Shown here: piece by piece, positions 8,473 to 16,158 of the stretch
Layout of the letters: each line of letters starts with the position of its first letter
Numbering within the stretch: position 1 is the first letter of the stretch
Origin: a virus
Virus record (IMG/VR): IMGVR_UViG_3300043436_000707
Coordinates: 1 to 30,597 of that record
Strand: one strand, 5' to 3'
Length of the DNA stretch: 30,597 bases
The notes under the pieces: generated by a model
The model's input: only the letters and a program-made list of their open reading frames with translations
Database searches by the model: none
Told to the model about the DNA's origin: nothing
Program-made: the position numbers and the translations under genes

Positions 8473-8820
8473 ATGAAAACAATCGAACCGGTTTCAATTT
8501 GGGACAATGGTCAGGTAAAAGAGGCCAAAATTTTAAACGCATATGCGGTGAATGTAACGTTGGGCAATTCAGCAACGTTTTACTATTCATTAAGTGCGCA
8601 AAATGATGATCAGACAATTGGAGCACAGGTTGCACAGGGCAATTTAACAATGTTTGGTGATGATTATTCACAATGGGAATTTGATTCATATGCGTGGGAT
8701 TGGGTTGCACAGCAATTAAATTTGACCATTACAGGCGATTATATTCCACCGGTTCCACCGGAACCAACACCGGAACCGGAACCACCGATTGAACCACAAA
8801 TTGAATCACCTGCGGTTTAA
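8473..8820 (+). CDS. Small protein with proline-rich C-terminal tail, probably structural
   Basis: The 115-residue protein has a compact N-terminal part (residues 1-90, probably beta, with WDNGQVKEAKI and ATFYYSLSA) and then a Pro/Glu-rich extended tail of about 25 residues (IPPVPPEPTPEPEPP). The tail is likely disordered or a rigid polyproline spacer. The stop overlaps the ATG of the next gene, a tail-tube-like protein, as TAATG, so the two are probably translated together. The function is not recognised. A minor virion or base-plate role is inference from position. Confidence 0.65.
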   Translation: MKTIEPVSIWDNGQVKEAKILNAYAVNVTLGNSATFYYSLSAQNDDQTIGAQVAQGNLTMFGDDYSQWEFDSYAWDWVAQQLNLTITGDYIPPVPPEPTPEPEPPIEPQIESPAV

Positions 8821-9269
8821 TGGCATTAGTAAACGGCACAAATGTTGTTTTGTATGAAGGCGATGTGGCATTGGGACATTCCAAATCAGCCACGATGTCT
8901 TTGCAAATGGATATGGCCGAATTTACCAATAAAGATTCGCAAGGTTGGAAGGAAGTGTTGGCCGGCAAACGATCGGCATCATTTACAGCGGAAGGTTTGG
9001 TGGATTATTCCGATCAGGTTAATTTTAATGACTTTGCAGAACGGATAATTACACGATCTGAGGTGCAATGGGTATTTCAAACGGCCGGGATGTTTTATTA
9101 CGGATTGGGATACATTAACAACGTGGAGCAGGTTTCCCAAATGGAAAACGTTTCAACGTATTCGGTTGATTTTACAATTTCGGGCCGGATTTATACTGAT
9201 CAGCGATTGATTTGGAATTTGGTGTTTACCAATTGGGAAAACTTAAATATTCAATGGCAAAATCTATAA
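8820..9269 (+). CDS. Tail-tube-like protein, paralogue 1
   Basis: This 149-residue protein aligns by eye along its length with the product at 9322-9732: NGTNVVLYEG against NGTNLLIKVEG, SATMSLQMDMAEFTNKDSQGW against SCSLSISQDIADATTKNSGGW, SASFTAEGLVDYS against EISFDGLVNYA, and a closing VDFTISGRI against VTFSGSITLTG. That pattern fits the TP901-1-type major tail protein family. It is longer at the C terminus by about 20 residues, rich in Trp and Asn (WENLNIQWQNL). It may be a minor tube component, a tail initiator-like ring or a tube decoration, while the downstream copy is the main tube protein. Which is which is inference. Confidence 0.7.
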   Translation: MALVNGTNVVLYEGDVALGHSKSATMSLQMDMAEFTNKDSQGWKEVLAGKRSASFTAEGLVDYSDQVNFNDFAERIITRSEVQWVFQTAGMFYYGLGYINNVEQVSQMENVSTYSVDFTISGRIYTDQRLIWNLVFTNWENLNIQWQNL

Positions 9270-9280
9270 TGCATTTTGAA

Positions 9281-9288
9281 TATATTTG
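9281..9288 (+). promoter_or_regulatory. Promoter-like -7 box TATATTTG before the tail-tube gene
   Basis: TATATTTGCATAAAATAAG lies in the 52-base gap and 33 bases before the ATG. No clear TTTG is seen at -33. A dedicated promoter would fit the high demand for tube protein. Confidence 0.5.
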
Positions 9289-9321
9289 CATAAAATAAGA
9301 GCATAAAAATTAAACAAAAAT

Positions 9322-9732
9322 ATGGCAACATCGGGAGTATTTAACGGCACGAACCTATTGATCAAAGTTGAAGGGACGGCCATTGCACACACAACATCGT
9401 GTTCATTGTCTATTTCACAAGACATTGCAGATGCAACAACAAAAAATTCAGGCGGATGGTCTGAGGGAATCAGCGGTTTACGTTCAGGTGAAATTTCATT
9501 TGATGGTTTAGTAAACTACGCATCGGCTGCAAACGCTGAGGAATTAGTTGATTTCGTTTTAAACCGTACAATCATCACGTGTGTATTCGGTACATCAGCA
9601 ACAGGTGATGTGATTTACACAGCAGAGGGTTACATTGCATCAATTGAGCAATCAGCAGAAATGGAAGCAGCGGTGACATTCTCTGGATCAATCACATTGA
9701 CAGGCGCAATCGTAAAATCAACAAACGCATAA
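9322..9732 (+). CDS. Major tail (tube) protein
   Basis: The 136-residue product shows the TP901-1-like major tail protein pattern: an N-terminal FNGTNLLIKVEGTAIAHTTS strand pair, then DIADATTKNSGGWSEGISG, where the family has the (A/D)xTtKdSxGWxE motif, SGEISFDGLVNY, and a final strand pair (VTFSGSITLTG). It would polymerise as rings around the tape measure. It has its own promoter-like box upstream and a strong hairpin terminator just downstream, as expected of an abundant protein. An upstream paralogue lies at 8820-9269. The tail chaperones and tape measure follow, the usual order. Confidence 0.85.
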   Translation: MATSGVFNGTNLLIKVEGTAIAHTTSCSLSISQDIADATTKNSGGWSEGISGLRSGEISFDGLVNYASAANAEELVDFVLNRTIITCVFGTSATGDVIYTAEGYIASIEQSAEMEAAVTFSGSITLTGAIVKSTNA

Positions 9733-9752
9733 TTTGTTGAATTAAAATACAT

Positions 9753-9784
9753 CCCCTGCATCGGTAATATGGTGCAGGGGTTTA
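9753..9784 (+). terminator. Intrinsic terminator-like hairpin after the tail-tube gene
   Basis: A perfect 8-bp stem (CCCCTGCA 9753-9760 with TGCAGGGG 9773-9780) closes a 12-base loop and is followed by TTTAGAGTTT. The T run is short, so read-through to the chaperone and tape-measure genes is likely. Confidence 0.65.
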
Positions 9785-9809
9785 GAGTTTATCACCTAAT
9801 CAAACACAA

Positions 9810-10199
9810 ATGGAAAATCGCAAACGTGGTTATTGTCAATTAAATATTGGCGGTCAAGATCGCACACTACATTTTTCGATGAATTTTTGGGTTGCATTTG
9901 AGGATGCAAGTGGCCACAAAATATCAGAAATCGACAAAGTATTTTCATCAGGAATTTCATTGAATACAATGCGTGCATTAGTTTATGCAGGTTTATTGGC
10001 ATATGATCAGGAAAATGGAAATCCTATTGATTACAACGTTTTTCAGGTAGGATCGTGGATGGAGGATATGACACCAGATTCATTGACATTGTTGGTCAAT
10101 ACATTGATGGAATCAAGAATTTTGGGTAATGACTTGAATGCAGGTGTGCGCAGAAACGTTGAAAAATCCACAAAAAACCCAAAGCAGATCAACCCCTAA
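9810..10199 (+). CDS. Tail assembly chaperone, upstream frame (G-like)
   Basis: The 129-residue protein lies between tail-tube and tape-measure genes, the place of the lambda G/GT chaperones. Its features fit: a small N-terminal beta part (YCQLNIGGQDRTLHFSMNFW), a helical middle (MRALVYAGLLAY) and a C-terminal MTPDSLTLLVNTLMESR helix. Near the 3' end the zero frame reads ACA AAA AAC, containing the heptamer A AAA AAC at 10172-10178, the classic -1 slippery site. A shift there would make a 234-residue fusion with the next frame. Such chaperones bind the tape measure during tail assembly and are absent from the virion. The unshifted product ends seven codons after the site. Confidence 0.85.
   Translation: MENRKRGYCQLNIGGQDRTLHFSMNFWVAFEDASGHKISEIDKVFSSGISLNTMRALVYAGLLAYDQENGNPIDYNVFQVGSWMEDMTPDSLTLLVNTLMESRILGNDLNAGVRRNVEKSTKNPKQINP
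10172..10178 (+). promoter_or_regulatory. Predicted -1 ribosomal frameshift site (A AAA AAC)
   Basis: In the zero frame the bases fall as A AAA AAC, an X XXY YYZ heptamer. The -1 frame is open from 10163 to the stop at 10511-10513. The shifted frame gives a conserved-looking junction, PLTWDRMLDFY, before the ATG at 10211. No strong downstream stem-loop is evident. Confidence 0.8.
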
Positions 10200-10210
10200 C
10201 GTGGGACAGA

Positions 10211-10513
10211 ATGCTTGATTTTTATATAGGTCAGGCAGGTATTTCACCGGATCAGTTTTGGCGCAATACTTGGAAAGAAAATGCGTTGTTGGGGGAGAGT
10301 TGGAGTGTGAACGTGAATTTGAATTGGGAAATGGCCCGATATATTTCCACAATGATTGTAAATTCGAATGCCGTGAAAAAATCACAAATAATCACACCTG
10401 ATAAATTATTCCCGTTGCCACAGGATGTGTATTTGGAGAAAGGCAAACCGAAATCAACACCAGAACAATTCAAAGCATTTTTAGATCAAATTGAAAAAAG
10501 TCAATCCAAATAA
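10211..10513 (+). CDS. Tail assembly chaperone, -1 frame (T-like extension)
   Basis: The listed region starts at the only in-frame ATG, but the frame is open back to 10163, and the residues just before the ATG (LTWDR) continue the motif LTWDRMLDFYIGQ then ISPDQFWRNTWKE. That is the usual start of T-type domains (WDxMxxF, SPxEFWxxTxxE). The protein is therefore probably made mainly as the C-terminal part of a G-T fusion through the slippery site at 10172-10178; 111 residues would be added after the shift. The domain should bind the tape measure. The stop codon lies in the loop of the terminator at 10500-10531. Confidence 0.8.
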   Translation: MLDFYIGQAGISPDQFWRNTWKENALLGESWSVNVNLNWEMARYISTMIVNSNAVKKSQIITPDKLFPLPQDVYLEKGKPKSTPEQFKAFLDQIEKSQSK

Positions 10514-10531
10514 TGGGTTGGCTTTTTTTTT
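10500..10531 (+). terminator. Intrinsic terminator overlapping the end of the tail chaperone gene
   Basis: GTCAATCC (10500-10507) pairs with GGGTTGGC (10515-10522), with two G-U pairs, around a 7-base loop that holds the TAA stop. Nine T follow. A ribosome reaching this stop would cover the stem, so translation could influence termination. Confidence 0.75.
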
Positions 10532-10542
10532 AACTTTACATC

Positions 10543-12861
10543 ATGGCAAATGAATTAAATATAAAATTACAAGGTGATGCATCTGCTTTGCAAAACGCAT
10601 TATCATTAGCAGCAAATGCGTTAAAAGAACTTGAAAAACAAGTTAGAAACGCAACCAATCCAATTGATGACCTTGAAAAAAAGTCCAAAAAATCGGCTCA
10701 AGCATTAAAAGATATGGCAAAGCAGGCGGCGGATATTGGCAAAACAATGTCAATGTATGTCACCACACCATTGGTTGCCGCAGGTACTGCATCAATCAAA
10801 ATGGCATCCGATTTTAATGAATCATTGAATAAAGTAGATGTGTCATTTAAAAGCGCATCTGCATCAGTCACTGAATTTGCAAAAACATCATTAAAAACAT
10901 ACGGTATTGCATCAGGTACGGCATTGGATATGGCATCCAATTTTGGGGATATGGCAACATCAATGGGATTGGGTGTTGGTGAGGCATCCAAATTGTCCAC
11001 ATCATTAGTTGGATTGGCTGGTGATATGGCATCCTTTAAAAATATTCGAATTGATGTTGCACAAACAGCATTAAACGGAATTTTTACCGGTGAAACAGAA
11101 TCATTGAAACGATTGGGTATTGTAATGACCGAAGCCAACGTGAAAGCGTATGCGTTTTCGCAGGGCATCACAAAGCAATACGATACAATGTCACAGGCTG
11201 AAAAAGTTATGTTGCGTTATCAATACGTGATGTCGGTGACAAAGAATGCACAGGGTGATTTTGCCAGAACAAACGAAAACGCAGCCAATCAGATGCGTAT
11301 GTTTGGGGAAGGTACGAAACAATTGAGTGCTGAAATAGGTCAAGTAATGTTGCCGGTGGTTACATCAATAACAAGGGCAGCAAATGAAATGATTTCAGAA
11401 TTTTCCGGTGCATCAGAAAGTACAAAAGGATTTATCGTTGTACTTGGTGGAATTGCGGCAGCAACAGGGCCATTGTTGTTTTTGGTGGGAACAATTGTAC
11501 CGAAAGTAATTGAGGGATTCAATTTAATGAGTGCGGCAGCGGTTAAATTTAATTTAACATTAAGCACAGCCACAGGAATTGTAGGATTGGCGGCATTATT
11601 TGGGGTTGCTGCAAAATCAGCATATGATTTTGCCAAAGCATTAAAGCCTGATAATAAATTAACAGAGGCGCAGAAAAAGGATTTAAGTGCCATAAAGGAA
11701 AAAAATACCGAAATACTTGCATCAATTGAATTGCTTAAAAAGCAAAAAGCAATGGCATCTGGTATTAAAACCGGTATGGATACAGCAGGGAGTGTTTCAG
11801 TAGCAGGAATTGATGCACAGATTGCAAGCCAACAGAAATTATTAGTACAGAATAATGCATTAATTGCAAGCATTCAGAAAAAACAGCAAGAAGAAGCAAA
11901 AGCGGCACAAAAAGCAACAGAGGAAGCGGATAAAAAAGCAAAAGAAGAACAAGCAAGAATATCCAAATCATTAGCTGCAAAAGAAAAAGCACAAAAAGTC
12001 GAAAAAGACAATTTGCTTGAAATGCAATTGTTAAAATTGAAAAATGCAGCATTAGATGAATCAATTGCCAAAAAGGAATTAAAAATTGCTAAATTTCAGG
12101 CATTTGGTGACACATCAAATGTCAAAGATTTGCCAACATTTGCCGGTGATCTTGTAAAGCATTTCGAAAAATTCCCTGCAATTGGTGAAAAGATTATGGG
12201 AATTACCACCAATTTAGGTACGTTAAAATCACCATTATCTGTGATGGATGCATCAATTCAAGCATCAACACTATTGCAAACAACACAGCTAGATGGTTTA
12301 TTATTAAAATATAATCAGATTATGACTGTTGGCCAAATGGTTGCAGATACAACAGGACAGGCATTTACAGCATTGGGTGATTCAATTGTCAAATCAATGG
12401 GTTTTGCATCCACAGGTTTTGAAGGATTTGCCCAAATAATGTTGCAAACATTGGTAAAATTAGGATCAATGATTTTGCAACAAATTGTAATGAATCAAGC
12501 ATCAGCAATGGGTGCAGCGATTGCAGGTGCAACACAATCAGGTGCAGCAACAGGGCCGGCTGCGGTATTTACAACACCGGCATTTATTGCAACGGCAATT
12601 GGTGGTGTATTATCAGCATTTGCAGCCATACCAAAGTTTGCGGCAGGTGGTATCGTATCCGGGCCAACAATGGGTTTGATGGGAGAATATCCGGGCGCAA
12701 AATCGAATCCAGAGGTGATTGCACCATTGTCTAAATTACAGGGAATGTTGGATCAAGGCAATGGCGGAACGGCAAATGTATCAGGTGAATTTGTGCTGAG
12801 AGGTCAGGATTTGGTGGTGGCATTACAAAGAGCAGAAAAGCAACGAAATAGAATTGGATAA
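10543..12861 (+). CDS. Tape measure protein
   Basis: This 772-residue protein sits after the tail chaperones and is helical and Ala-rich. Residues 1-60 form a charged coiled coil. About 75-250 resemble the TIGR01760-type tape-measure core (TTPLVAAGTASIKMASDFNE, and a SxxGxxTxxALDMASNFGDM segment). Hydrophobic stretches lie at about 296-360 (FIVVLGGIAAATGPLLFLVG), and an Ala/Lys/Glu coiled coil at 446-490. The C-terminal part ends with FAAGGIVSGPTMGLMGE and NPEVIAPLSKL, common in siphovirus tape measures. The length sets tail length; at about 0.15 nm per residue a tail near 115 nm would be expected, a rough inference. Its ATG lies only 12 bases after the terminator T run, so the leader is very short if transcription starts here. 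Confidence 0.92.
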   Translation: MANELNIKLQGDASALQNALSLAANALKELEKQVRNATNPIDDLEKKSKKSAQALKDMAKQAADIGKTMSMYVTTPLVAAGTASIKMASDFNESLNKVDVSFKSASASVTEFAKTSLKTYGIASGTALDMASNFGDMATSMGLGVGEASKLSTSLVGLAGDMASFKNIRIDVAQTALNGIFTGETESLKRLGIVMTEANVKAYAFSQGITKQYDTMSQAEKVMLRYQYVMSVTKNAQGDFARTNENAANQMRMFGEGTKQLSAEIGQVMLPVVTSITRAANEMISEFSGASESTKGFIVVLGGIAAATGPLLFLVGTIVPKVIEGFNLMSAAAVKFNLTLSTATGIVGLAALFGVAAKSAYDFAKALKPDNKLTEAQKKDLSAIKEKNTEILASIELLKKQKAMASGIKTGMDTAGSVSVAGIDAQIASQQKLLVQNNALIASIQKKQQEEAKAAQKATEEADKKAKEEQARISKSLAAKEKAQKVEKDNLLEMQLLKLKNAALDESIAKKELKIAKFQAFGDTSNVKDLPTFAGDLVKHFEKFPAIGEKIMGITTNLGTLKSPLSVMDASIQASTLLQTTQLDGLLLKYNQIMTVGQMVADTTGQAFTALGDSIVKSMGFASTGFEGFAQIMLQTLVKLGSMILQQIVMNQASAMGAAIAGATQSGAATGPAAVFTTPAFIATAIGGVLSAFAAIPKFAAGGIVSGPTMGLMGEYPGAKSNPEVIAPLSKLQGMLDQGNGGTANVSGEFVLRGQDLVVALQRAEKQRNRIG

Positions 12862-12863
12862 TT

Positions 12864-14792
12864 ATGGCATACGGTGTGAAATATCGTTTGGAATTTGCCG
12901 ACATAAAAGGCAACAAACGAAAGGTTGAGATTTTCAAAAATGGGTACACCGGTGAGGTTTTACCAATGATTGGAACAGGTGAGCCGGTTGAAATAGAGTG
13001 GAAGGCTGAGGAGGATTTATATGAGCCATTGATTGGATCATTATGCACGTTGAATTTATTGGTAACGGATGACGTTACCTATGATGATTTTTATCTGTAT
13101 GATGAACGTGAATACAAAGTGGTTGTGTATTTCGAGGCATCGGCCGGATCGTGGCAAACATATTGGTCAGGTTGGGTTGTAAACGATCTTTATTCACAGG
13201 CATTGGTTTCCACACCATATTCATTGTCAATCACAGCCACAGATAATTTGGGGCAATTAGATGGGTATGATACGTGGATGCCGGCAGTAAACGTTGATAA
13301 TCAAAGCCTGTGGAAATTTATGTGGAATGCATTGGCCAATTTACAATTGGGTTATGACATCTACATCAGCAATGATTTAAGGATTTCAACAGATACAGCG
13401 TGGAAAAACGTATTTGATCAAATTACAATCAAAAAATCTGGGTTTTACAACAATTCATACATCATCAATGATTCAAAAATGACATTGCGTTCAATTTTAC
13501 TTGGATTCAATTGCCGTATTTTTCAATCATTTGGCCGGTGGTATATTGTCAATTGTTCATCTTATGGTGATCAACGAATCATCGCAGGAATACAGGCAGG
13601 AACATACACAGGATCGGGTATTTTAACAGCCAAACAAGGGTTTTTAAATGCAGGATCAGAGGACATCAAATATTGGATTTATAATGCATCTGGTGTTGAG
13701 CAATCAACGGTAACAACCAATATGTTGAAAGTTGTGCCAACAAATATGCAGCCAATTGGCCAAAATTTGTTTAGAACACCACGCAGACCGGTCAAAAAAT
13801 ATCAGGAAATTGTTGATATTTCACAGCAACAGGATGATTTGAATTTGAACGCATCATTTGAATTTGACTATGAGAATTGGACAACAACATTAGTAACAAC
13901 GGAATTTGTGCCTGTTCCATTTGCCGGCCGTAAATCACTTAAATATGTAGGCACAAGCGCATTGGGTGTTTACACGGTAAGATTGTCAAGCACAGGGGCA
14001 GCATCAGCCATAAAAGGGAATCAATATCAGGTATTAATATCAGTTAATATTGACAGAGGCGGAAGCGATAACAGATTGCCGTGGTTTTTAAGAATTGAAT
14101 ATGCACCGGGTGTTTATACATATTGGAGTAATGTGAATAAAACTTGGGGTACATCAGGTGGATCAGTTTTATGGAATGAAACGCAAGTTGTGGGAGCAGG
14201 TAGATTTGAAACGTTTAAATTCACAACAGCAGCAGCACCAGAACCCGGCACAATGCAATTGGGTTTTTCATATCCATATATTGATGCACCGGGATCATAC
14301 ACAGGGATGTATTTGGACAATTGTGCAGTCAGAAATATTGACAGGGATCAAAACGTTTACAAAGAGGCTTGGTTTATCCGGGAGCAATCAGGCACATTTG
14401 CAACATCTGATGTTCTAGAACATACAGGGGTTGTTCAGGCCGATTTGGATTCAGTTGTGTTTTTAGGGGCATTTACGGACAATAATTCATTTAAACGTGC
14501 GCAGGATGCAAATGGTTTATTTTTGGAACAGATTGTCACGCAACAAAGATTGAATGATTTTAGGCAATATTCAATGCAATATGAAGGGGATTTGTACAAT
14601 ATGGATGATTTTTCTGTGATGACAATGGCCCATAAATTATGGATCAAATTTCCGACATTAACAGAAACAGATTCGGCAATTGTGGATTCAATCCGGGTGC
14701 AATTAAAATCAAACCTTTACACGTGTCAATTTCATATTCCGAATAATTACACGGATGTTGCAAGCACATACAGGGTTTCATATCAGGAATAA
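12864..14792 (+). CDS. Large tail-tip / base-plate protein with carbohydrate-binding-like insert
   Basis: The 642-residue protein follows the tape measure, where distal tail and tail-associated proteins are encoded. The N-terminal third (VKYRLEFADIKGNKRKVEIF, then GTGEPVEIEWKAEEDLYEPL and LYSQALVSTPYSLSITATD) is beta-rich, with a ring or hub role likely. Residues about 325-490 look like an inserted jelly-roll of the CBM4/9 type: NASFEFDYENW, GRKSLKY, KGNQYQVLISV, and a closing YLDNCAVRN strand. Such an insert in a tail-tip protein suggests binding to host surface glycans. The rest (HKLWIKFPTLTETDSAIVDS, NLYTCQFHIPN) returns to the N-terminal style. The gene starts 2 bases after the tape-measure stop. 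Confidence 0.7.
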   Translation: MAYGVKYRLEFADIKGNKRKVEIFKNGYTGEVLPMIGTGEPVEIEWKAEEDLYEPLIGSLCTLNLLVTDDVTYDDFYLYDEREYKVVVYFEASAGSWQTYWSGWVVNDLYSQALVSTPYSLSITATDNLGQLDGYDTWMPAVNVDNQSLWKFMWNALANLQLGYDIYISNDLRISTDTAWKNVFDQITIKKSGFYNNSYIINDSKMTLRSILLGFNCRIFQSFGRWYIVNCSSYGDQRIIAGIQAGTYTGSGILTAKQGFLNAGSEDIKYWIYNASGVEQSTVTTNMLKVVPTNMQPIGQNLFRTPRRPVKKYQEIVDISQQQDDLNLNASFEFDYENWTTTLVTTEFVPVPFAGRKSLKYVGTSALGVYTVRLSSTGAASAIKGNQYQVLISVNIDRGGSDNRLPWFLRIEYAPGVYTYWSNVNKTWGTSGGSVLWNETQVVGAGRFETFKFTTAAAPEPGTMQLGFSYPYIDAPGSYTGMYLDNCAVRNIDRDQNVYKEAWFIREQSGTFATSDVLEHTGVVQADLDSVVFLGAFTDNNSFKRAQDANGLFLEQIVTQQRLNDFRQYSMQYEGDLYNMDDFSVMTMAHKLWIKFPTLTETDSAIVDSIRVQLKSNLYTCQFHIPNNYTDVASTYRVSYQE

Positions 14793-14820
14793 TTTTGTTT
14801 TTCATAGGTTTAGGGTTGCG

Positions 14821-14850
14821 CATCCGTTCATTTTATGGGTGAATCGGATG
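14821..14850 (+). other. Stable hairpin between tail-tip and phosphoesterase genes
   Basis: CATCCGTTCA (14821-14830) pairs with TGAA-T-CGGATG (14840-14850) with one bulged T and a 9-base loop. No T run follows, so it may protect the 3' end of the late transcript rather than terminate it. The rest of the 140-base gap holds the terminator at 14870 and the element at 14911. Confidence 0.55.
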
Positions 14851-14869
14851 TTGATTAGGTTGAATGCAG

Positions 14870-14905
14870 AATGGTCGTGGAATTATCTACGGCCATTTTT
14901 GTTTT
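14870..14905 (+). terminator. Intrinsic terminator at the end of the late operon
   Basis: AATGGTCGT (14870-14878) pairs with ACGGCCATT (14889-14897), with one G-U pair, around a 10-base loop, and a T-rich run (TTTTTGTTTTATTTG) follows. Confidence 0.75.
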
Positions 14906-14910
14906 ATTTG

Positions 14911-14945
14911 TCGGTTTTACTAATTAGTTAAATGGCTAATTTTGA
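14911..14945 (+). promoter_or_regulatory. Promoter/operator-like element, copy 1 (CTAATTAG-N8-CTAATTTTGA)
   Basis: The core CTAATTAG (14920-14927), 8 bases, CTAATTTTGA (14936-14945) recurs at 28313-28338. It holds an AATTAG/CTAATT inverted repeat and a TAATTTTG box that fits TAnnTTTG. If it is a promoter, the phosphoesterase start would be ATG 14959, not 14932. Confidence 0.5.
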
Positions 14946-15942
14946 AAAAAAACTACAAATGGGTTTAAAACACGATCAAATCAAGGATCATTTTTTTTCA
15001 TCGCCATTGTCAATGAAACATTTTTCGGAAAAATACCACGAAACGTATGGGTATTCAGATGCAAAGCAGATGCGAAAAATGATGAGCCGGTACAATATTT
15101 TATCACGTGTAAGGGCTGAAAAAACATTGGCTGATTTACCAAAGGCACAAATTGAAACATTAACGTGGGAGGAAATTGATAATTTTGGAATTGAGCCATC
15201 AATTGGCAAAGAATACACATCGGCACGATTACCTGATAATTTAAAGAAAATTGGCATATTATCGGATATTCACGTGCCGTTCCATTCAGTTGAAGCCGTT
15301 GTGTGTGCCATTAAGTATTTAAAGGATCAAAACATTGATTGCTTGTATCTAAATGGCGACATTTTTGATATGTATAGTCAATCCAGACACGAGAAAGAAA
15401 AAGATTTAAGGGATTTGCCACGTGAAATTGAAATGGGCCGTAATTTTTTGCAAAAACTTCGTGATATATTTCCAACAATACCGATTTATTATAAAATGGG
15501 AAATCACGAAAATCGTTGGCAAAGATATTTAAACGAACAAGCAGAGGAATTTGCGCAATTACACGAAATGCAATTTGAGCAATTTTTTAGATTGGATGTA
15601 TTGGACATTAAATATGTTCCTGATTGGCAGGGAATGGAAATGGGCGATTTGTTGGTTTGTCACGGTCACGAATTGATGGCAGGTGGAATGAATCCATCGC
15701 AAAGCACGTTCAATAAAACGTTCTGCAATACATTGATTGGACACGTTCACAGATCAACAAATACCACAAAAAAAACAGGATTTAAACAATACATCCACAC
15801 GTATTCCACAGGATGTTTGACACAATTATCCCCCAAATACTATCCATTTGCACAGCACAATCACGGGTTTGCATTAGTAATGATAACCGATGGAAAAGCA
15901 AAGGTTGAAAATCTAATGATAAAAGATGGAAAAATTGTGTAG
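14932..15942 (+). CDS. Calcineurin-like metallophosphoesterase
   Basis: From ATG 14932 the product has 336 residues; from ATG 14959, favoured if the TAATTTTG element is a promoter, 327. The metal-binding motifs of the calcineurin-like fold are in order: ILSDIHVPFHS (Asp, His), YLNGDIFDM (GD), YKMGNHENRW (GNHE), LVCHGHELM (GH) and LIGHVHRS (GHxH). About 100 residues before the catalytic domain (SMKHFSEKYHETYGYSDA) look helical and could bind nucleic acid. Substrate is unknown: Mre11/SbcD-like nuclease, RNA or nucleotide phosphatase are all possible. The gene stands alone between two terminators, apart from both the late and early operons, which suggests its own timing. The fold is sure; the role is not. 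Confidence 0.88.
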   Translation: MANFEKKLQMGLKHDQIKDHFFSSPLSMKHFSEKYHETYGYSDAKQMRKMMSRYNILSRVRAEKTLADLPKAQIETLTWEEIDNFGIEPSIGKEYTSARLPDNLKKIGILSDIHVPFHSVEAVVCAIKYLKDQNIDCLYLNGDIFDMYSQSRHEKEKDLRDLPREIEMGRNFLQKLRDIFPTIPIYYKMGNHENRWQRYLNEQAEEFAQLHEMQFEQFFRLDVLDIKYVPDWQGMEMGDLLVCHGHELMAGGMNPSQSTFNKTFCNTLIGHVHRSTNTTKKTGFKQYIHTYSTGCLTQLSPKYYPFAQHNHGFALVMITDGKAKVENLMIKDGKIV

Positions 15943-15990
15943 TTTTGCATTGGTAGTAAAGGTTTAATGATTCATACAGTTGTTGTTTAG

Positions 15991-16022
15991 AAAGGGCAGA
16001 TCCGATGGGTTTGCCCTTTTTT
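15991..16022 (+). terminator. Strong intrinsic terminator after the phosphoesterase gene
   Basis: AAAGGGCAGATCC (15991-16003) pairs with GGGTTTGCCCTTT (16007-16019), 13 bp with two G-U pairs, around a 3-base loop, with T's from 16017 to 16022. The 216-base gap otherwise holds an AT-rich stretch and the early promoter. Confidence 0.9.
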
Positions 16023-16096
16023 ATTGCACAGAAACGCAATATTTTGACCGTTAAATAAATAATTGATATTTTTTTGATTTATTTTGTTTGAAATTG

Positions 16097-16128
16097 TTTG
16101 AAAGTTAAAATAAAGGTTGTAGGTTTAC
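16097..16128 (+). promoter_or_regulatory. Early promoter of Bacteroidota type
   Basis: TTTG at 16097-16100 is followed after 19 bases by TAGGTTTAC at 16120-16128. This spacing matches the Bacteroidota -33/-7 promoter, with one mismatch in the -7 box (TTTA for TTTG). An A-rich leader (CAACAAACAACAACAAAAC) without Shine-Dalgarno leads to the ATG at 16159. It precedes the whole early cluster. Confidence 0.7.
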
Positions 16129-16158
16129 ATCAACAAACAACAACAAAACACAAAAAAA

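Noticed and set aside
10698-11873. Long minus-strand open frames (157 and 177 residues) opposite the tape measure
   Set aside because: They mirror the Ala- and Lys-rich tape-measure frame, have no likeness to known proteins, and lie in a genome with all other genes on the + strand.
14158-14418. Plus-strand frame of 86 residues inside the tail-tip gene
   Set aside because: It is an out-of-frame shadow, rich in Gln and His from repeat-like codons, with no gap around it.
15940-15950. TAGTTTTGCAT promoter-like box before the terminator at 15991
   Set aside because: It overlaps the phosphoesterase stop, has no -33 element, and would give only a very short transcript without other structure.
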